This document shows, in pieces, positions 8,181 to 16,575 of a stretch of DNA of 33,748 nt. The DNA is from JACCYQ01 sp036675565 (GTDB lineage: Bacteria; Bacteroidota; Bacteroidia; Chitinophagales; Chitinophagaceae). The notes under the pieces are model-generated. The model was not told the DNA's origin. It did not search any database and saw only the letters and a program-made list of their open reading frames with translations. Position 1 is the first letter of the stretch; every line of letters begins with the position of its first letter. Position numbers and translations under genes: made by a program. The stretch lies in assembly GCA_036675565.1 (NCBI GenBank), contig JAKFER010000194.1, forward strand, positions 1 to 33,748, in the 5' to 3' direction.

Positions 8181-9467
8181 ATGAAATATTTACCACTTGA
8201 TCCACAGATATTTATTCAAAACCGGGAAAGATTCAAAAAAGAGATGAAGCCCAATTCCATTGCCATTTTTGTGAGCAATGATGAGGTTCCTGTAAACGGA
8301 GATGCACTTTATCCATTTAAACAAAACAGTGATCTCTTTTGGCTTACAGGAATAGAGCAGGAAGATTCTATGTTAATCTTGTTTCCGGACAACGCTGAAA
8401 ATAAATATAGAGAGGTGTTGGTATTGGTAAGGCCTAACGAATTAAAAGAAAAATGGGATGGAAAAAGATTAAGGGCCAAAGAAGCTCAGCAAATTTCGGG
8501 CATTAAAACCATTATTTGGTTGGATGTCTTGGATGGTTTATTGCAACCCTGGATTCATTTGGCAGATAATATTTACCTGGATTCAAATGAAAATGACCGA
8601 AAAGGAAGTTTACTCCAAACCCGTGATTACCGGTTTGTACAGGAAATGAAGCAACGATATCCTTTGCATAATTATGAAAGGGCTGCAAAAATAATGACCC
8701 GGTTAAGAGCCATTAAAACTCCGGAAGAAGTAAACGTGATCCAGGAAGCGATCAATATCACCGATAAAACGTTCAGGCGTGTAATGGGTTTCATAAAACC
8801 TGGCGTTATGGAATACGAGATTGAAGCAGAAATTGTTCATTCTTTTCTAAGTAACCGCGCCACTGGCCAGGCTTATGGAAGCATCATTGCCAGTGGAGAC
8901 AGGGCACGCATACTTCATTATGTAAGCAATAACCAGGAGTGCCTGGATGGAGAAATGGTATTGATGGATTTTGGAGCCAGTTATGGTGGTTACAACGCCG
9001 ATCTTTCCCGGACAGTTCCTGTAAATGGAAAGTTTTCAAAAAGACAAAAGGAAGTTTATAACGCATGCCTTCACCTGCATGATTATGCGAAAAGTCTTTT
9101 AAAACCAGGGATTTCAATATTAAACTATACAGATAAAGTGGGCGATGAAGCAACAAAACAATTCATCAAGATTGGTTTGCTGAAAAAGTCGGACGTTGCA
9201 AATGAAGACCCGGAGAATAAGGCATACCGGAAATATCTGTATCACGGCATTTCTCATCACCTGGGCATTGATGTGCATGACCTGGGAACACGTACCTTAC
9301 CCATTCAGGCGGGAATGGTATTTACCGTAGAACCCGGTATTTACATTGAAGAAGAACAAATGGGCATCCGGATTGAAAACAATGTTTGGATCACCAAAAC
9401 CGGTAATAAGGATTTGATGAAGAACATTCCGATAACCGTAGATGAAATTGAAAAATTTATGAAATAG
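8181..9467 (+). CDS. pepP: Xaa-Pro aminopeptidase (M24B)
   Basis: PepP removes N-terminal residues that precede proline. The 428-residue reading from ATG 8181 has the N-terminal AMP_N domain (SNDEVPVNGDALYPFKQNSDLFWLTG) and the C-terminal pita-bread metallopeptidase domain. All five metal ligands are present: Asp263 and Asp274 (MDFGASYGGYNADLSRT), His359 (SHHLGIDVHD), Glu384 (FTVEPGIYI) and Glu399 (IRIENN). This matches the E. coli set Asp260, Asp271, His354, Glu383, Glu406. The ORF extends upstream to 8142, but that ATG lies within the promoter. Probably cytoplasmic; no signal peptide. Confidence 0.94.
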   Translation: MKYLPLDPQIFIQNRERFKKEMKPNSIAIFVSNDEVPVNGDALYPFKQNSDLFWLTGIEQEDSMLILFPDNAENKYREVLVLVRPNELKEKWDGKRLRAKEAQQISGIKTIIWLDVLDGLLQPWIHLADNIYLDSNENDRKGSLLQTRDYRFVQEMKQRYPLHNYERAAKIMTRLRAIKTPEEVNVIQEAINITDKTFRRVMGFIKPGVMEYEIEAEIVHSFLSNRATGQAYGSIIASGDRARILHYVSNNQECLDGEMVLMDFGASYGGYNADLSRTVPVNGKFSKRQKEVYNACLHLHDYAKSLLKPGISILNYTDKVGDEATKQFIKIGLLKKSDVANEDPENKAYRKYLYHGISHHLGIDVHDLGTRTLPIQAGMVFTVEPGIYIEEEQMGIRIENNVWITKTGNKDLMKNIPITVDEIEKFMK

Positions 9468-9560
9468 AATTTCAATCAATCTTTGACAATAGGTTTAATG
9501 ATTGTTTGTGAATAATTAAAACATTATACTGGTTCACCAAAACATTTCAGACTGATTTTT

Positions 9561-10328
9561 ATGAAACAAATCCCTAACCTTTTTACCTTGCTTAACCTGG
9601 TGTTTGGCACCATTGCCATTATTTTTATTCTGCAAACATCTGAAACCATTGTTTACCTGGATAGGGAAGGTTTTACTGCCGTTAATCTTCCGGAAAAAAT
9701 AGTTTGGGGTTCACTCTTTTTATTTGGTGCTGCTATTATTGATTTCCTGGATGGATTTGTAGCCAGATTATTTGGAGCCAGTTCTGAAATGGGAAAGCAA
9801 TTGGATTCATTGGCCGATGTGGTCAGTTTTGGCGTAGCACCCGGATTAATTATGTACCAGCTTTTGCGCATCAGTTTTGCACAGGAGGAAGGCGGATTAG
9901 ATACTTCTATTGCATGGTTATTGCCAGCGTTATTAATTCCTTGCGCTGCTGCATGGAGACTTGCCCGTTATAACCTGGATAAAAGCCAGCAATACACTTT
10001 TAAGGGGTTGCCAGCACCGGCCGGCGGATTATTGATTGCTTCATTTCCGCTCGTTATCTATTACCAGACTTTGGATCTTCAATTGTGGTTTATTAATAAA
10101 TGGGTTTTGTATAGTATTATACTACTGGTATCTTATCTAATGATTAGCACCATTCCATTAATGAGTTTGAAGCTGAAAAATTTCTCTGTTAAAAATAATT
10201 TACCCATTTTCATTTTATTGATCATCACCATTGTTTCTGCCGTTTTCTTACAATGGTTAGCAGTGCCGGTCATCTTACTGGCATACATTGCCCTATCTTT
10301 GTTTTTCAAACCTTCCACAGTTATTTAA
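9561..10328 (+). CDS. pssA: CDP-diacylglycerol--serine O-phosphatidyltransferase
   Basis: This membrane enzyme joins CDP-diacylglycerol and serine to give phosphatidylserine, the precursor of phosphatidylethanolamine. The 255-residue protein carries the full CDP-alcohol phosphotransferase signature D-G-x2-A-R-x8-G-x3-D-x3-D at residues 64-86 (Asp64, Gly65, Ala68, Arg69, Gly78, Asp82, Asp86) and several hydrophobic segments; the N-terminal MKQIPNLFTLLNLVFG is typical of PssA. The substrate call rests on that similarity and on size. It is followed after 12 bases by purS and is likely co-transcribed with it. Confidence 0.9.
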   Translation: MKQIPNLFTLLNLVFGTIAIIFILQTSETIVYLDREGFTAVNLPEKIVWGSLFLFGAAIIDFLDGFVARLFGASSEMGKQLDSLADVVSFGVAPGLIMYQLLRISFAQEEGGLDTSIAWLLPALLIPCAAAWRLARYNLDKSQQYTFKGLPAPAGGLLIASFPLVIYYQTLDLQLWFINKWVLYSIILLVSYLMISTIPLMSLKLKNFSVKNNLPIFILLIITIVSAVFLQWLAVPVILLAYIALSLFFKPSTVI

Positions 10329-10340
10329 AATTTTATTTCA

Positions 10341-10586
10341 ATGAGTTTCACGGTTCAGATCAAAGTAATGCCATTAAAAGATCTTCTTGATCCACAGGGA
10401 AAAGCCGTTATGGGTGGATTAAAAAATTTAGGATTAAATGGTGTAGAAGATGTTCGTATTGGAAAAAATATCGATTTACAGGTTGATGCGAAATCTGCAG
10501 ACGAAGCAAAGCAAATTGGCGAGGAAGCTGCAAAAAAATTACTGGCCAATCCGGTGATGGAAGTTTTTGAAGTTACCGTTCATTAA
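10341..10586 (+). CDS. purS: phosphoribosylformylglycinamidine synthase subunit PurS
   Basis: PurS bridges PurL and PurQ in the FGAM synthase complex of purine biosynthesis. The 81-residue protein fits the family in size and pattern: KVMPLKDLLDPQGKAVMGGLKNLG, then GVEDVRIGKNIDLQV, then AKKLLANPVMEVFEV. The LDPQG and LLANP motifs are diagnostic. purL and purQ are not in the window, so here purS is separated from its partners and grouped with pssA and rsmI. Confidence 0.93.
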   Translation: MSFTVQIKVMPLKDLLDPQGKAVMGGLKNLGLNGVEDVRIGKNIDLQVDAKSADEAKQIGEEAAKKLLANPVMEVFEVTVH

Positions 10587-10633
10587 GAATAGTCTGCTTT
10601 ACTAACGGTAACCAAAGATCGAAAAGAAAAAAT

Positions 10634-11302
10634 ATGTTGTACCTGGTTCCCACCCCAATCGGTAATCTGAAAGATATTACGCTCAGGGCGTTGGAAGTAT
10701 TAAAACAGGTGGATCTTGTTTTGGCTGAAGATACACGCACTACTAGCAGGTTGCTGAATCATTACCAGGTATCTACACCTTTAACTCCTTATCACCAACA
10801 CAATGAACATAAGGTTTTATTACATCTAGTATCCCAGTTACAAGCAGGTAAAACGATGGCAGTTGTAACAGATGCAGGTACTCCCGGTATTTCTGATCCT
10901 GCATTTTTGTTGGTGCGTGAATGTGTAAAAGAAGGAATAAAGGTGGAAAGCCTGCCGGGTGCAACAGCCTTTGTACCCGCACTTGTCAATAGTGGATTGC
11001 CTTGTAACCGTTTTGTTTTTGAAGGATTTCTGCCTCAAAAAAAAGGTCGCCAGACTTTATTAAAAAAATTAGCAGAAGAAGAGCGAACAATTATTTTATA
11101 CGAATCGCCCATGAGACTGGTGAAGACGCTGGAAGAATTGGCACTATATCTTGGCGCAGACAGGCCATGTTCTGTAAGCAGAGAGCTAACAAAAATGTTT
11201 GAAGAAAATAAAAGAGGCACTCTTCATGAGGTAGCAGATTATTTTAAATCCAAGACGGTGAAAGGTGAAATTGTAATAGTTATTCAGGGTAGTGGAAAAT
11301 AA
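10634..11302 (+). CDS. rsmI: 16S rRNA (cytidine-1402-2'-O)-methyltransferase RsmI
   Basis: RsmI methylates the ribose of C1402 in 16S rRNA, tuning the decoding centre. The 222-residue protein has the tetrapyrrole-methylase-fold signatures: MLYLVPTPIGNLKDITLRAL at the N-terminus, LAEDTRTTSRLLNHY near 35-49, VVTDAGTPGISDPAFLLV near 77-94, and LPGATAFVPALVNSGL. The C-terminal extension of longer homologues is short here. It follows purS by 47 bases and precedes an unrelated secreted protein. Confidence 0.95.
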   Translation: MLYLVPTPIGNLKDITLRALEVLKQVDLVLAEDTRTTSRLLNHYQVSTPLTPYHQHNEHKVLLHLVSQLQAGKTMAVVTDAGTPGISDPAFLLVRECVKEGIKVESLPGATAFVPALVNSGLPCNRFVFEGFLPQKKGRQTLLKKLAEEERTIILYESPMRLVKTLEELALYLGADRPCSVSRELTKMFEENKRGTLHEVADYFKSKTVKGEIVIVIQGSGK

Positions 11303-11356
11303 TTATCATACTGCTAACATATTCTATATCAAATTTGCAGTATAAATTAAAAAGTT

Positions 11357-11809
11357 ATGGGTAAAAGGTTTTTGTTATTAATGGTATCAGGTTTTTTTCT
11401 TTTTGCAACAGCGCATGCGCAACTCCGTGAAATACCTGCCGAAGTAATGTCCGCATTTGAAAGTCAGTATCCTACTGCCACAGATGTGGAATTTAAAGAT
11501 AACCTGGTAAAAGTGTATGTACACTTTAAGCTGGATGGTGCAAAAATGATCGCCTCCTATAATAATAAAGGCCTTTGGAAAGAAACAGAAAGAGAATGGT
11601 CATTCGATCAGTTATCTGAAGAGATCAAATCGGGTTTTGAGAGAAGCAAATATGCTGATGAAAATTGGATTCAAAAAGAAACTGCGTTGGTTTACCTGCC
11701 TGATGGCAGTACACAATATCGCCTGAAAGTTGAAAAAGGAGACATTCAAAAGAAATATCTTTTCTTTAATAAGAGAGGTCGTATGATTAGAGAATCATTT
11801 ACATTATAA
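11357..11809 (+). CDS. secreted PepSY-like protein
   Basis: A 150-residue exported protein: a signal peptide at 1-21 (KRFLLLMVSGFFLFATAHA followed by Q), then two repeats of a small beta-rich unit, each starting with a helix such as EIPAEVMSAFESQYPTATDVEF and continuing YNNKGLWKETEREW. This is the pattern of the PepSY-like (BLIP-fold) domain common in Bacteroidota envelope proteins. Members are thought to bind or inhibit partners in the periplasm; no partner is evident here. A second protein of the same general kind is at 31997. It ends before a strong hairpin. Confidence 0.72.
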   Translation: MGKRFLLLMVSGFFLFATAHAQLREIPAEVMSAFESQYPTATDVEFKDNLVKVYVHFKLDGAKMIASYNNKGLWKETEREWSFDQLSEEIKSGFERSKYADENWIQKETALVYLPDGSTQYRLKVEKGDIQKKYLFFNKRGRMIRESFTL

Positions 11810-11834
11810 ATTTTTTTTCAACCAATTTTTGCAG

Positions 11835-11884
11835 AACCTGTATGTTTTGTTTTTAACAAGCATACAGGTTTTGTAATTTTTTTT
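11835..11884 (+). terminator. terminator after the PepSY-like gene
   Basis: AACCTGTATG (11835-11844) pairs with CATACAGGTT (11861-11870) around a 16-base loop that can itself pair partly; a T-rich stretch follows. It separates this gene from the M1 peptidase gene. Confidence 0.7.
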
Positions 11885-11918
11885 ATTTGTATTTTCGACA
11901 GATTCAATAAATTAACAC

Positions 11919-13769
11919 ATGAAGAAGGTTTTACTTTTTATTCCCGCATGTTTTTTAGCCCTGTTAGTTTTTTCACAGACACCCTGGCAGCAGAAAGTTA
12001 AATATGATATGGACATCAACATGAATGTTGAAACCAATCAGTTTACAGGAAAACAGAAATTGGAATACTGGAATAACTCTCCTGATACATTGAAAAGAGT
12101 TTTTTATCACTTGTACTGGAATGCATTTCAACCCAAAAGTATGATGGACGTCCGCAGTCGCAGGCAGGGCTCCATTTCTTTACGAAAAGATCGGGATGGT
12201 AATGATGTGGGTGACTGGGATGGCAGGGTTAAAGATCGTATTTATCATTTAACAGATAAAGAGATCGGTTACCAAAAAGTACTTTCATTAAAAATGAATG
12301 GGAGAACACAAAAGTTTAAAGTTCATGAAACCATTTTGGAAGTAGAACTTGACAAGCCCATTCTCCCAAAAACGAAAGTTGTTTTTGATATGGATTTTCA
12401 AGCGCAGGTTCCATTACAGATTCGTCGGAGTGGCCGCGATAATCCTGAAACGCAGGTTCGTTATTCAATGAGTCAATGGTATCCCAAAATGGCACAGTAT
12501 GATGTGGAAGGCTGGCATCCTAATCCTTATGTGGGTCGTGAATTCTATGGCATCTTTGGAGATTTTGATGTTAAGATCACCATTGATAAAAAATATATTT
12601 TGGGTGGAACAGGTTACTTGCAAAATGCAAATAAAATTGGTTATGGTTACGAAGATGCAGGCGTCAAAGTAACCCGGCCAGCAGGTAATAATTTAACCTG
12701 GCATTTTGTTGCGCCTAACGTGCATGATTTTATGTGGGCTGCAGATCCCGGTTACAAGCACATTTCTAAAAAAATAAGACCAGATCTTACATTACATGTC
12801 TTATATAAAACAGCTAGTGCAACCGATGAACAATGGAAAGAGGTTTTGACTAAAGCAGAAAAGGCATTACCATTTATTGAAAAAACATTTGGACCTTATA
12901 CATACAAACAATATTCGTTTATAGATGGGGGTGATGGTGGAATGGAATACCCGATGGCAACTTTATTGGCTGGTCCTGGTGCCTGGTTGCATGAATGGAT
13001 GCATAATTGGTATCATGGTTTGATGGGCACCAACGAGTCTTTATATGCCTGGATGGATGAAGGATTTACCAGTTATGCCACTTCCAGAGTCAGTGCATTT
13101 TTGGAAGGAAAACCTGCTTCGCAACAAGGAAGTTACCGAAGTTATTTTAGCCTGGTACGCAGTGGAAAAGAAGAACCATTGACAACCCATGCAGATCATT
13201 ATGATCTGAATGCTGCATATTCACCCGCTGTTTATTCAAAAGGCGCCGTTTTCCTGGAGCAACTTGGATATATTATTGGTGATAAGGCTTTAAACCAGGT
13301 ATTGCTTGATTATTATAATCAATGGAAATACAAACATCCCACAACAAATGATTTTATCCGTATTGCAGAAAAAAGAAGTGGAATTATTTTAAACTGGTAC
13401 AAACAGTATTGGGTGAATTCAACCAAAACAATCGACTACGGAATTGATAGTTTATGGGAGCAAAATGGAAAAACAATGATCCGTTTAAAAAGGGTTGGTT
13501 TAATGCCCATGCCGGTTGATCTGCAATTGAGTTATAAGGACGGGACCAAGGAATTACATTATGTGCCTTTGGGATTGATGTTTGGGGAAAAGGATGCTGA
13601 AGACCCCGCCACTAAACCAAAAGTGTATGAACCATGGAAATGGACACATGAAACTTATATTGTTGAAACTGATCGCAAGCTAACGGATCTGAATGGCGTG
13701 GAAATTGATCCTTCCCAAAGAATGGCGGACATAAACAGGAACAATAATAAACTGGAATTAAATTGGTAA
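11919..13769 (+). CDS. secreted M1-family aminopeptidase
   Basis: A 616-residue zinc metallopeptidase. Residues 1-20 form a signal peptide (KKVLLFIPACFLALLVFSQ). The active site is intact: His358-Glu359-Trp-Met-His362, then exactly 18 residues to Glu381 (WMDEGFTSY), the M1 arrangement HExxH-x18-E. GGMEYPMA at 340-347 takes the place of the GxMEN exopeptidase motif, with Tyr instead of Asn, so true aminopeptidase specificity is less sure. It probably acts in the periplasm or outside the cell in peptide use. A possible -7 box, TATTTTCG, is at 11890-11897, and a terminator follows at 13791. Confidence 0.9.
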   Translation: MKKVLLFIPACFLALLVFSQTPWQQKVKYDMDINMNVETNQFTGKQKLEYWNNSPDTLKRVFYHLYWNAFQPKSMMDVRSRRQGSISLRKDRDGNDVGDWDGRVKDRIYHLTDKEIGYQKVLSLKMNGRTQKFKVHETILEVELDKPILPKTKVVFDMDFQAQVPLQIRRSGRDNPETQVRYSMSQWYPKMAQYDVEGWHPNPYVGREFYGIFGDFDVKITIDKKYILGGTGYLQNANKIGYGYEDAGVKVTRPAGNNLTWHFVAPNVHDFMWAADPGYKHISKKIRPDLTLHVLYKTASATDEQWKEVLTKAEKALPFIEKTFGPYTYKQYSFIDGGDGGMEYPMATLLAGPGAWLHEWMHNWYHGLMGTNESLYAWMDEGFTSYATSRVSAFLEGKPASQQGSYRSYFSLVRSGKEEPLTTHADHYDLNAAYSPAVYSKGAVFLEQLGYIIGDKALNQVLLDYYNQWKYKHPTTNDFIRIAEKRSGIILNWYKQYWVNSTKTIDYGIDSLWEQNGKTMIRLKRVGLMPMPVDLQLSYKDGTKELHYVPLGLMFGEKDAEDPATKPKVYEPWKWTHETYIVETDRKLTDLNGVEIDPSQRMADINRNNNKLELNW

Positions 13770-13790
13770 CGCACTAATTGATTATTATAA

Positions 13791-13818
13791 ACGAAGCCCC
13801 GCATTTGCAGGGCTTTGT
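13791..13818 (+). terminator. terminator of the M1 peptidase gene
   Basis: AAGCCC (13794-13799) pairs with GGGCTT (13810-13815), extended inside by GCA/TGC after one mismatch. It lies 24 bases after the stop; the following sequence is only moderately T-rich. Confidence 0.6.
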
Positions 13819-13922
13819 TCTTTGATCAAGGCTGTGAATTTTCATTTTGTAAAAGGCTCAAGGTTAATAGCTTATCATCAGCAGTTATTTTTCCAAATTT
13901 ACCTTCTTCTCATAAACTTTAA

Positions 13923-13940
13923 ATACCACGTAAGTGGTAT
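13923..13940. repeat. palindrome ATACCAC-GTAA-GTGGTAT just after the response-regulator stop
   Basis: Seven-base arms with a four-base centre, two bases past the stop codon of the NarL-type regulator gene. The core TACCAC/GTGGTA is the same as in the palindrome upstream of that gene (14616-14630). No T-run follows, so it does not look like a terminator. Its shape suits a dimeric NarL/LuxR-type DNA-binding protein. Confidence 0.6.
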
Positions 13941-13942
13941 AA

Positions 13943-14581
13943 TTATCTGCCAAAAAATTTGTTAAGCGCTTCCGTACGATTACTTACATGTAGCTTTTCA
14001 TAAATATGATAAACATGTTTTCTAACCGTTTCCTGGCTGATAAATAGTTCTGCTGCAATCTCTTTATAGGTTAATCCTTTAGATAGCCATTCCAGTATTT
14101 CCCGTTCTCTTGTTGATAAATTTTCCAGGCTTGAATCCGGTGAATTGGCCGGTTTGTTTTGAAATGCTGCAACTACTTTACGGGCAATCTGGCTGCTCAT
14201 GGGTGAACCACCTTCATGCAATTCCCGAATAGCATCAAGCATTTTTGTAGGGGTAGTTTTTTTTAGAATATATCCTGAAGCGCCAGCACTTAACGCTTCA
14301 AAAATCTTATCATCCTCTTCATACACGGTACACATCATAAAATTGGTACTGCGCATTCTGGGCTTTAATTCCCGGACACAATCAATACCACTTTCTCCAC
14401 TTCCCAGGTTTATATCCATTAATACTACATCCGGACCAATTTCCGGAATACGCTGAATAGCTTCTGCGGCAGTATTAAGGGCTCCCACACACAAATAGCC
14501 ATCTGACATGGTTATAATTTCGCTGAGTACGGTACGGAGTTCTGGATTGTCATCGACAATACATACGGATATATATTTCAT
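13943..14581 (-). CDS. NarL/LuxR-family response regulator
   Basis: A 212-residue two-component response regulator. The receiver domain (about 3-120) has Asp10/Asp11, the phospho-acceptor Asp56 (VVLMDINLG), Thr85 and Lys107-Lys108. The LuxR-type helix-turn-helix covers about 154-210 (LSTREREILEWLSKGLTYKEIAAELF, then SQETVRKHVYHIYEKL). No histidine kinase gene is adjacent. The gene follows rsmG on the same strand after 53 bases, and that gap holds a TACCAC-AAA-GTGGTA palindrome 34 bases before the ATG; a sister palindrome follows the stop. Autoregulation through these sites is a reasonable inference. Confidence 0.93.
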   Translation of the reverse strand: MKYISVCIVDDNPELRTVLSEIITMSDGYLCVGALNTAAEAIQRIPEIGPDVVLMDINLGSGESGIDCVRELKPRMRSTNFMMCTVYEEDDKIFEALSAGASGYILKKTTPTKMLDAIRELHEGGSPMSSQIARKVVAAFQNKPANSPDSSLENLSTREREILEWLSKGLTYKEIAAELFISQETVRKHVYHIYEKLHVSNRTEALNKFFGR

Positions 14582-14615
14582 GGCCTAAAGTTGAAGAATT
14601 GCGAATATTCTGCAA

Positions 14616-14630
14616 TACCACAAAGTGGTA
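14616..14630. promoter_or_regulatory. palindrome TACCAC-AAA-GTGGTA, candidate operator of the response regulator
   Basis: Perfect 6-bp arms in the short gap between the rsmG stop and the regulator ATG. NarL-type regulators classically bind inverted TAC-initiated heptamers, which this resembles. Whether this protein binds it is inferred. Confidence 0.5.
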
Positions 14631-14634
14631 AAAA

Positions 14635-15270
14635 CTAACGGGTCACATACAAGATATACTTTTCATGGAACGATTCTTCCTTAAAAAGATCCGATATGGA
14701 CATTATACGCGGACGGGTTCCGCTTTCCTGGATTTCCTGGGCCAGATCGCCTCCCTTTAGACAAATCAGCCCTGGCTGCAATTCGTCTTCTTCAATCACT
14801 TTTTTCTTCTTTTTCAATAATGGTTTTGACCATTGCCACAGATCTTTTAAAGGTGCAACAGCCCGGCTGACGGCATAATCAAACTGGCGATTCTTTATTT
14901 CTTCCGCTCTTATGTGTTGGGTCGTAATATTTGTGATTCCCGCAGCTTCGGCTATGGCATTTACAATCTTAAGTTTTTTGCCAATGCTATCAACCAAATG
15001 AAATTGTACTTCCGGAAAATAAATGGCTAATGGAATACCTGGGAATCCACCTCCGGTTCCAATATCTATGACCGAAGATCCAGCCTTAAAATCGAATACT
15101 GCTGCAATAGCCAGTGAATGAAGAATATGTTTTTCATACAAACTGTCTATATCCTTCCTGGAAATGACATTGATTTTGCTGTTCCACTCATTATATAAGG
15201 GGCCCAGCATTTTATACTGTTCAATTTGCCTCGGGGTAAAGTCACTGAAATATGATAAGATAATTTCCAT
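14635..15270 (-). CDS. rsmG: 16S rRNA (guanine-527-N7)-methyltransferase RsmG
   Basis: RsmG (GidB) adds a methyl group to N7 of G527 in 16S rRNA; its loss gives low-level streptomycin resistance in other bacteria. The 211-residue protein has NVISRKDIDSLYEKHILHSL near 34-53 and the SAM-binding motif VIDIGTGGGFPGIP at 67-80, followed by LVDSIGKKLKIVNAIAE and the family's SRAVAPL. It lies 14 bases after the glycosyltransferase gene, so the two form an operon that may read into the response regulator. Confidence 0.95.
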   Translation of the reverse strand: MEIILSYFSDFTPRQIEQYKMLGPLYNEWNSKINVISRKDIDSLYEKHILHSLAIAAVFDFKAGSSVIDIGTGGGFPGIPLAIYFPEVQFHLVDSIGKKLKIVNAIAEAAGITNITTQHIRAEEIKNRQFDYAVSRAVAPLKDLWQWSKPLLKKKKKVIEEDELQPGLICLKGGDLAQEIQESGTRPRIMSISDLFKEESFHEKYILYVTR

Positions 15271-15284
15271 TCAAAAAAAGAGGA

Positions 15285-16418
15285 TCAGTTCCACGAACGG
15301 CGTGGCTTTTTCCATAATGCCGGTAAAAATAGTATGTAATAAATTACCATCCACAAGTCAAAAAATATAAACCATGACCACAGGTCTTTTTCATTCATTT
15401 TTATCATGGCTTTATAAAAAACAAAACCCAGTATCAGCCAACGCAATGCCAGGCCTGCAAGGGCAAGCCTCCAGTCGTATAGCAATGCGGTAACAATAAG
15501 TAATGGATAAAATAAAAATTGCGTAAAACTGTATAACCCGAGCAGGAACTTATGTTTGGTTTTATAATATTTAGCGGTTGTATAATGTCTTAGTTTTTGA
15601 TTCCGCCATTCCTTCCATGTTGTTTTTGGGGCTGATAAAGTGACTGCATCTTTATCTAATACAACCTCTGTATTATGCCGGGTAGCTGCTTTATTTACAA
15701 AAAGATCATCATCTCCACCCGGTATATGATTGATGGATGAAAATCCTTTAAGCCTGAAAAACAATCCTTTTTTATAGGAAATATTTCGACCGACGCCCAT
15801 ATAAGGCATACCCGCCAATGCATAAGAAAGGTATTGGATGCCGGCATGAAAAGTTTCAAACCGGATCAACTTGTTCAATAAACCTGGCTTTTTATGATAA
15901 CTGCCATAGCCCAGAACAATCTCTGTGTTTTCCTGGTAACCATCCTGCATTAAGCGAATCCAATGTTCGCTGGCGGGCACACAATCAGCATCCGTTAATA
16001 AAACCACTTCATGTTTTGCTTCTTTGATACCTATAGATAATGGATATTTTTTACCATTAATGTGCTTGGCCTCCTGTGTTAATTCAACAACATGCAAAGT
16101 TTTAAAGGTTTTTTTCAGTTCCTGTAAAACATATTTGGTATCATCTGTTGAGTTGTCATTTACAACAATTACTTCATGAGAACTACTATAATCCTGTACT
16201 AAAATTCCCGGCAAATTACGGGCAAGGTTTTCATCCTCATCTCTGGCACAAACAATGACTGATACGGGATGTTGTTGTGAATGTTCTTTAATCTTTGGCT
16301 TAAAATAAGCAACGCGGTTAAAAAAATATAAGTGGTAAAATCCCTGGATCAGGGTTATAAAGACAAAGAGAAAAAAAACGATTTCCCACACATACAAAGT
16401 CAAAAACGGCAGTATCAT
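15285..16418 (-). CDS. membrane-bound family 2 glycosyltransferase
   Basis: A 377-residue GT2 enzyme. One membrane segment at the N-terminus (about 8-32), a GT-A domain starting PVSVIVCARDEDENLARNLP at 51-70, VVNDNSTDDT at 85-94, the metal-binding DAD at 143-145, the acceptor/catalytic GGDDD at 234-238 and a QKLRH (QxxRW-like) motif at 274-278, then two to three C-terminal membrane helices ending near the poly-basic KKPRRSWN. This is the processive or lipid-linked GT2 layout. The sugar and acceptor cannot be told. First gene of the minus-strand unit with rsmG. Confidence 0.9.
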   Translation of the reverse strand: MILPFLTLYVWEIVFFLFVFITLIQGFYHLYFFNRVAYFKPKIKEHSQQHPVSVIVCARDEDENLARNLPGILVQDYSSSHEVIVVNDNSTDDTKYVLQELKKTFKTLHVVELTQEAKHINGKKYPLSIGIKEAKHEVVLLTDADCVPASEHWIRLMQDGYQENTEIVLGYGSYHKKPGLLNKLIRFETFHAGIQYLSYALAGMPYMGVGRNISYKKGLFFRLKGFSSINHIPGGDDDLFVNKAATRHNTEVVLDKDAVTLSAPKTTWKEWRNQKLRHYTTAKYYKTKHKFLLGLYSFTQFLFYPLLIVTALLYDWRLALAGLALRWLILGFVFYKAMIKMNEKDLWSWFIFFDLWMVIYYILFLPALWKKPRRSWN

Positions 16419-16555
16419 AAATTAGTCCTGGTTAAAGCAGCCCACGAAAGTAAGGGGCAATAAACAGATTTTCATGAAAAGGATTTCACAGTTGTGAATA
16501 ATTCAATAATATGCTTTAAATCAAAACCAGCATTAAGATTGGTCCGTTGAACCTT

Positions 16556-16563
16556 TATCTTTG
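16556..16563 (+). promoter_or_regulatory. -7 promoter box of tgt
   Basis: TATCTTTG is a perfect TAnnTTTG, ending 12 bases before the ATG at 16576. An in-frame TTG at 16561 lies inside this box and so is not the start. Confidence 0.55.
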
Positions 16564-16575
16564 CGCAGCAAAAAA

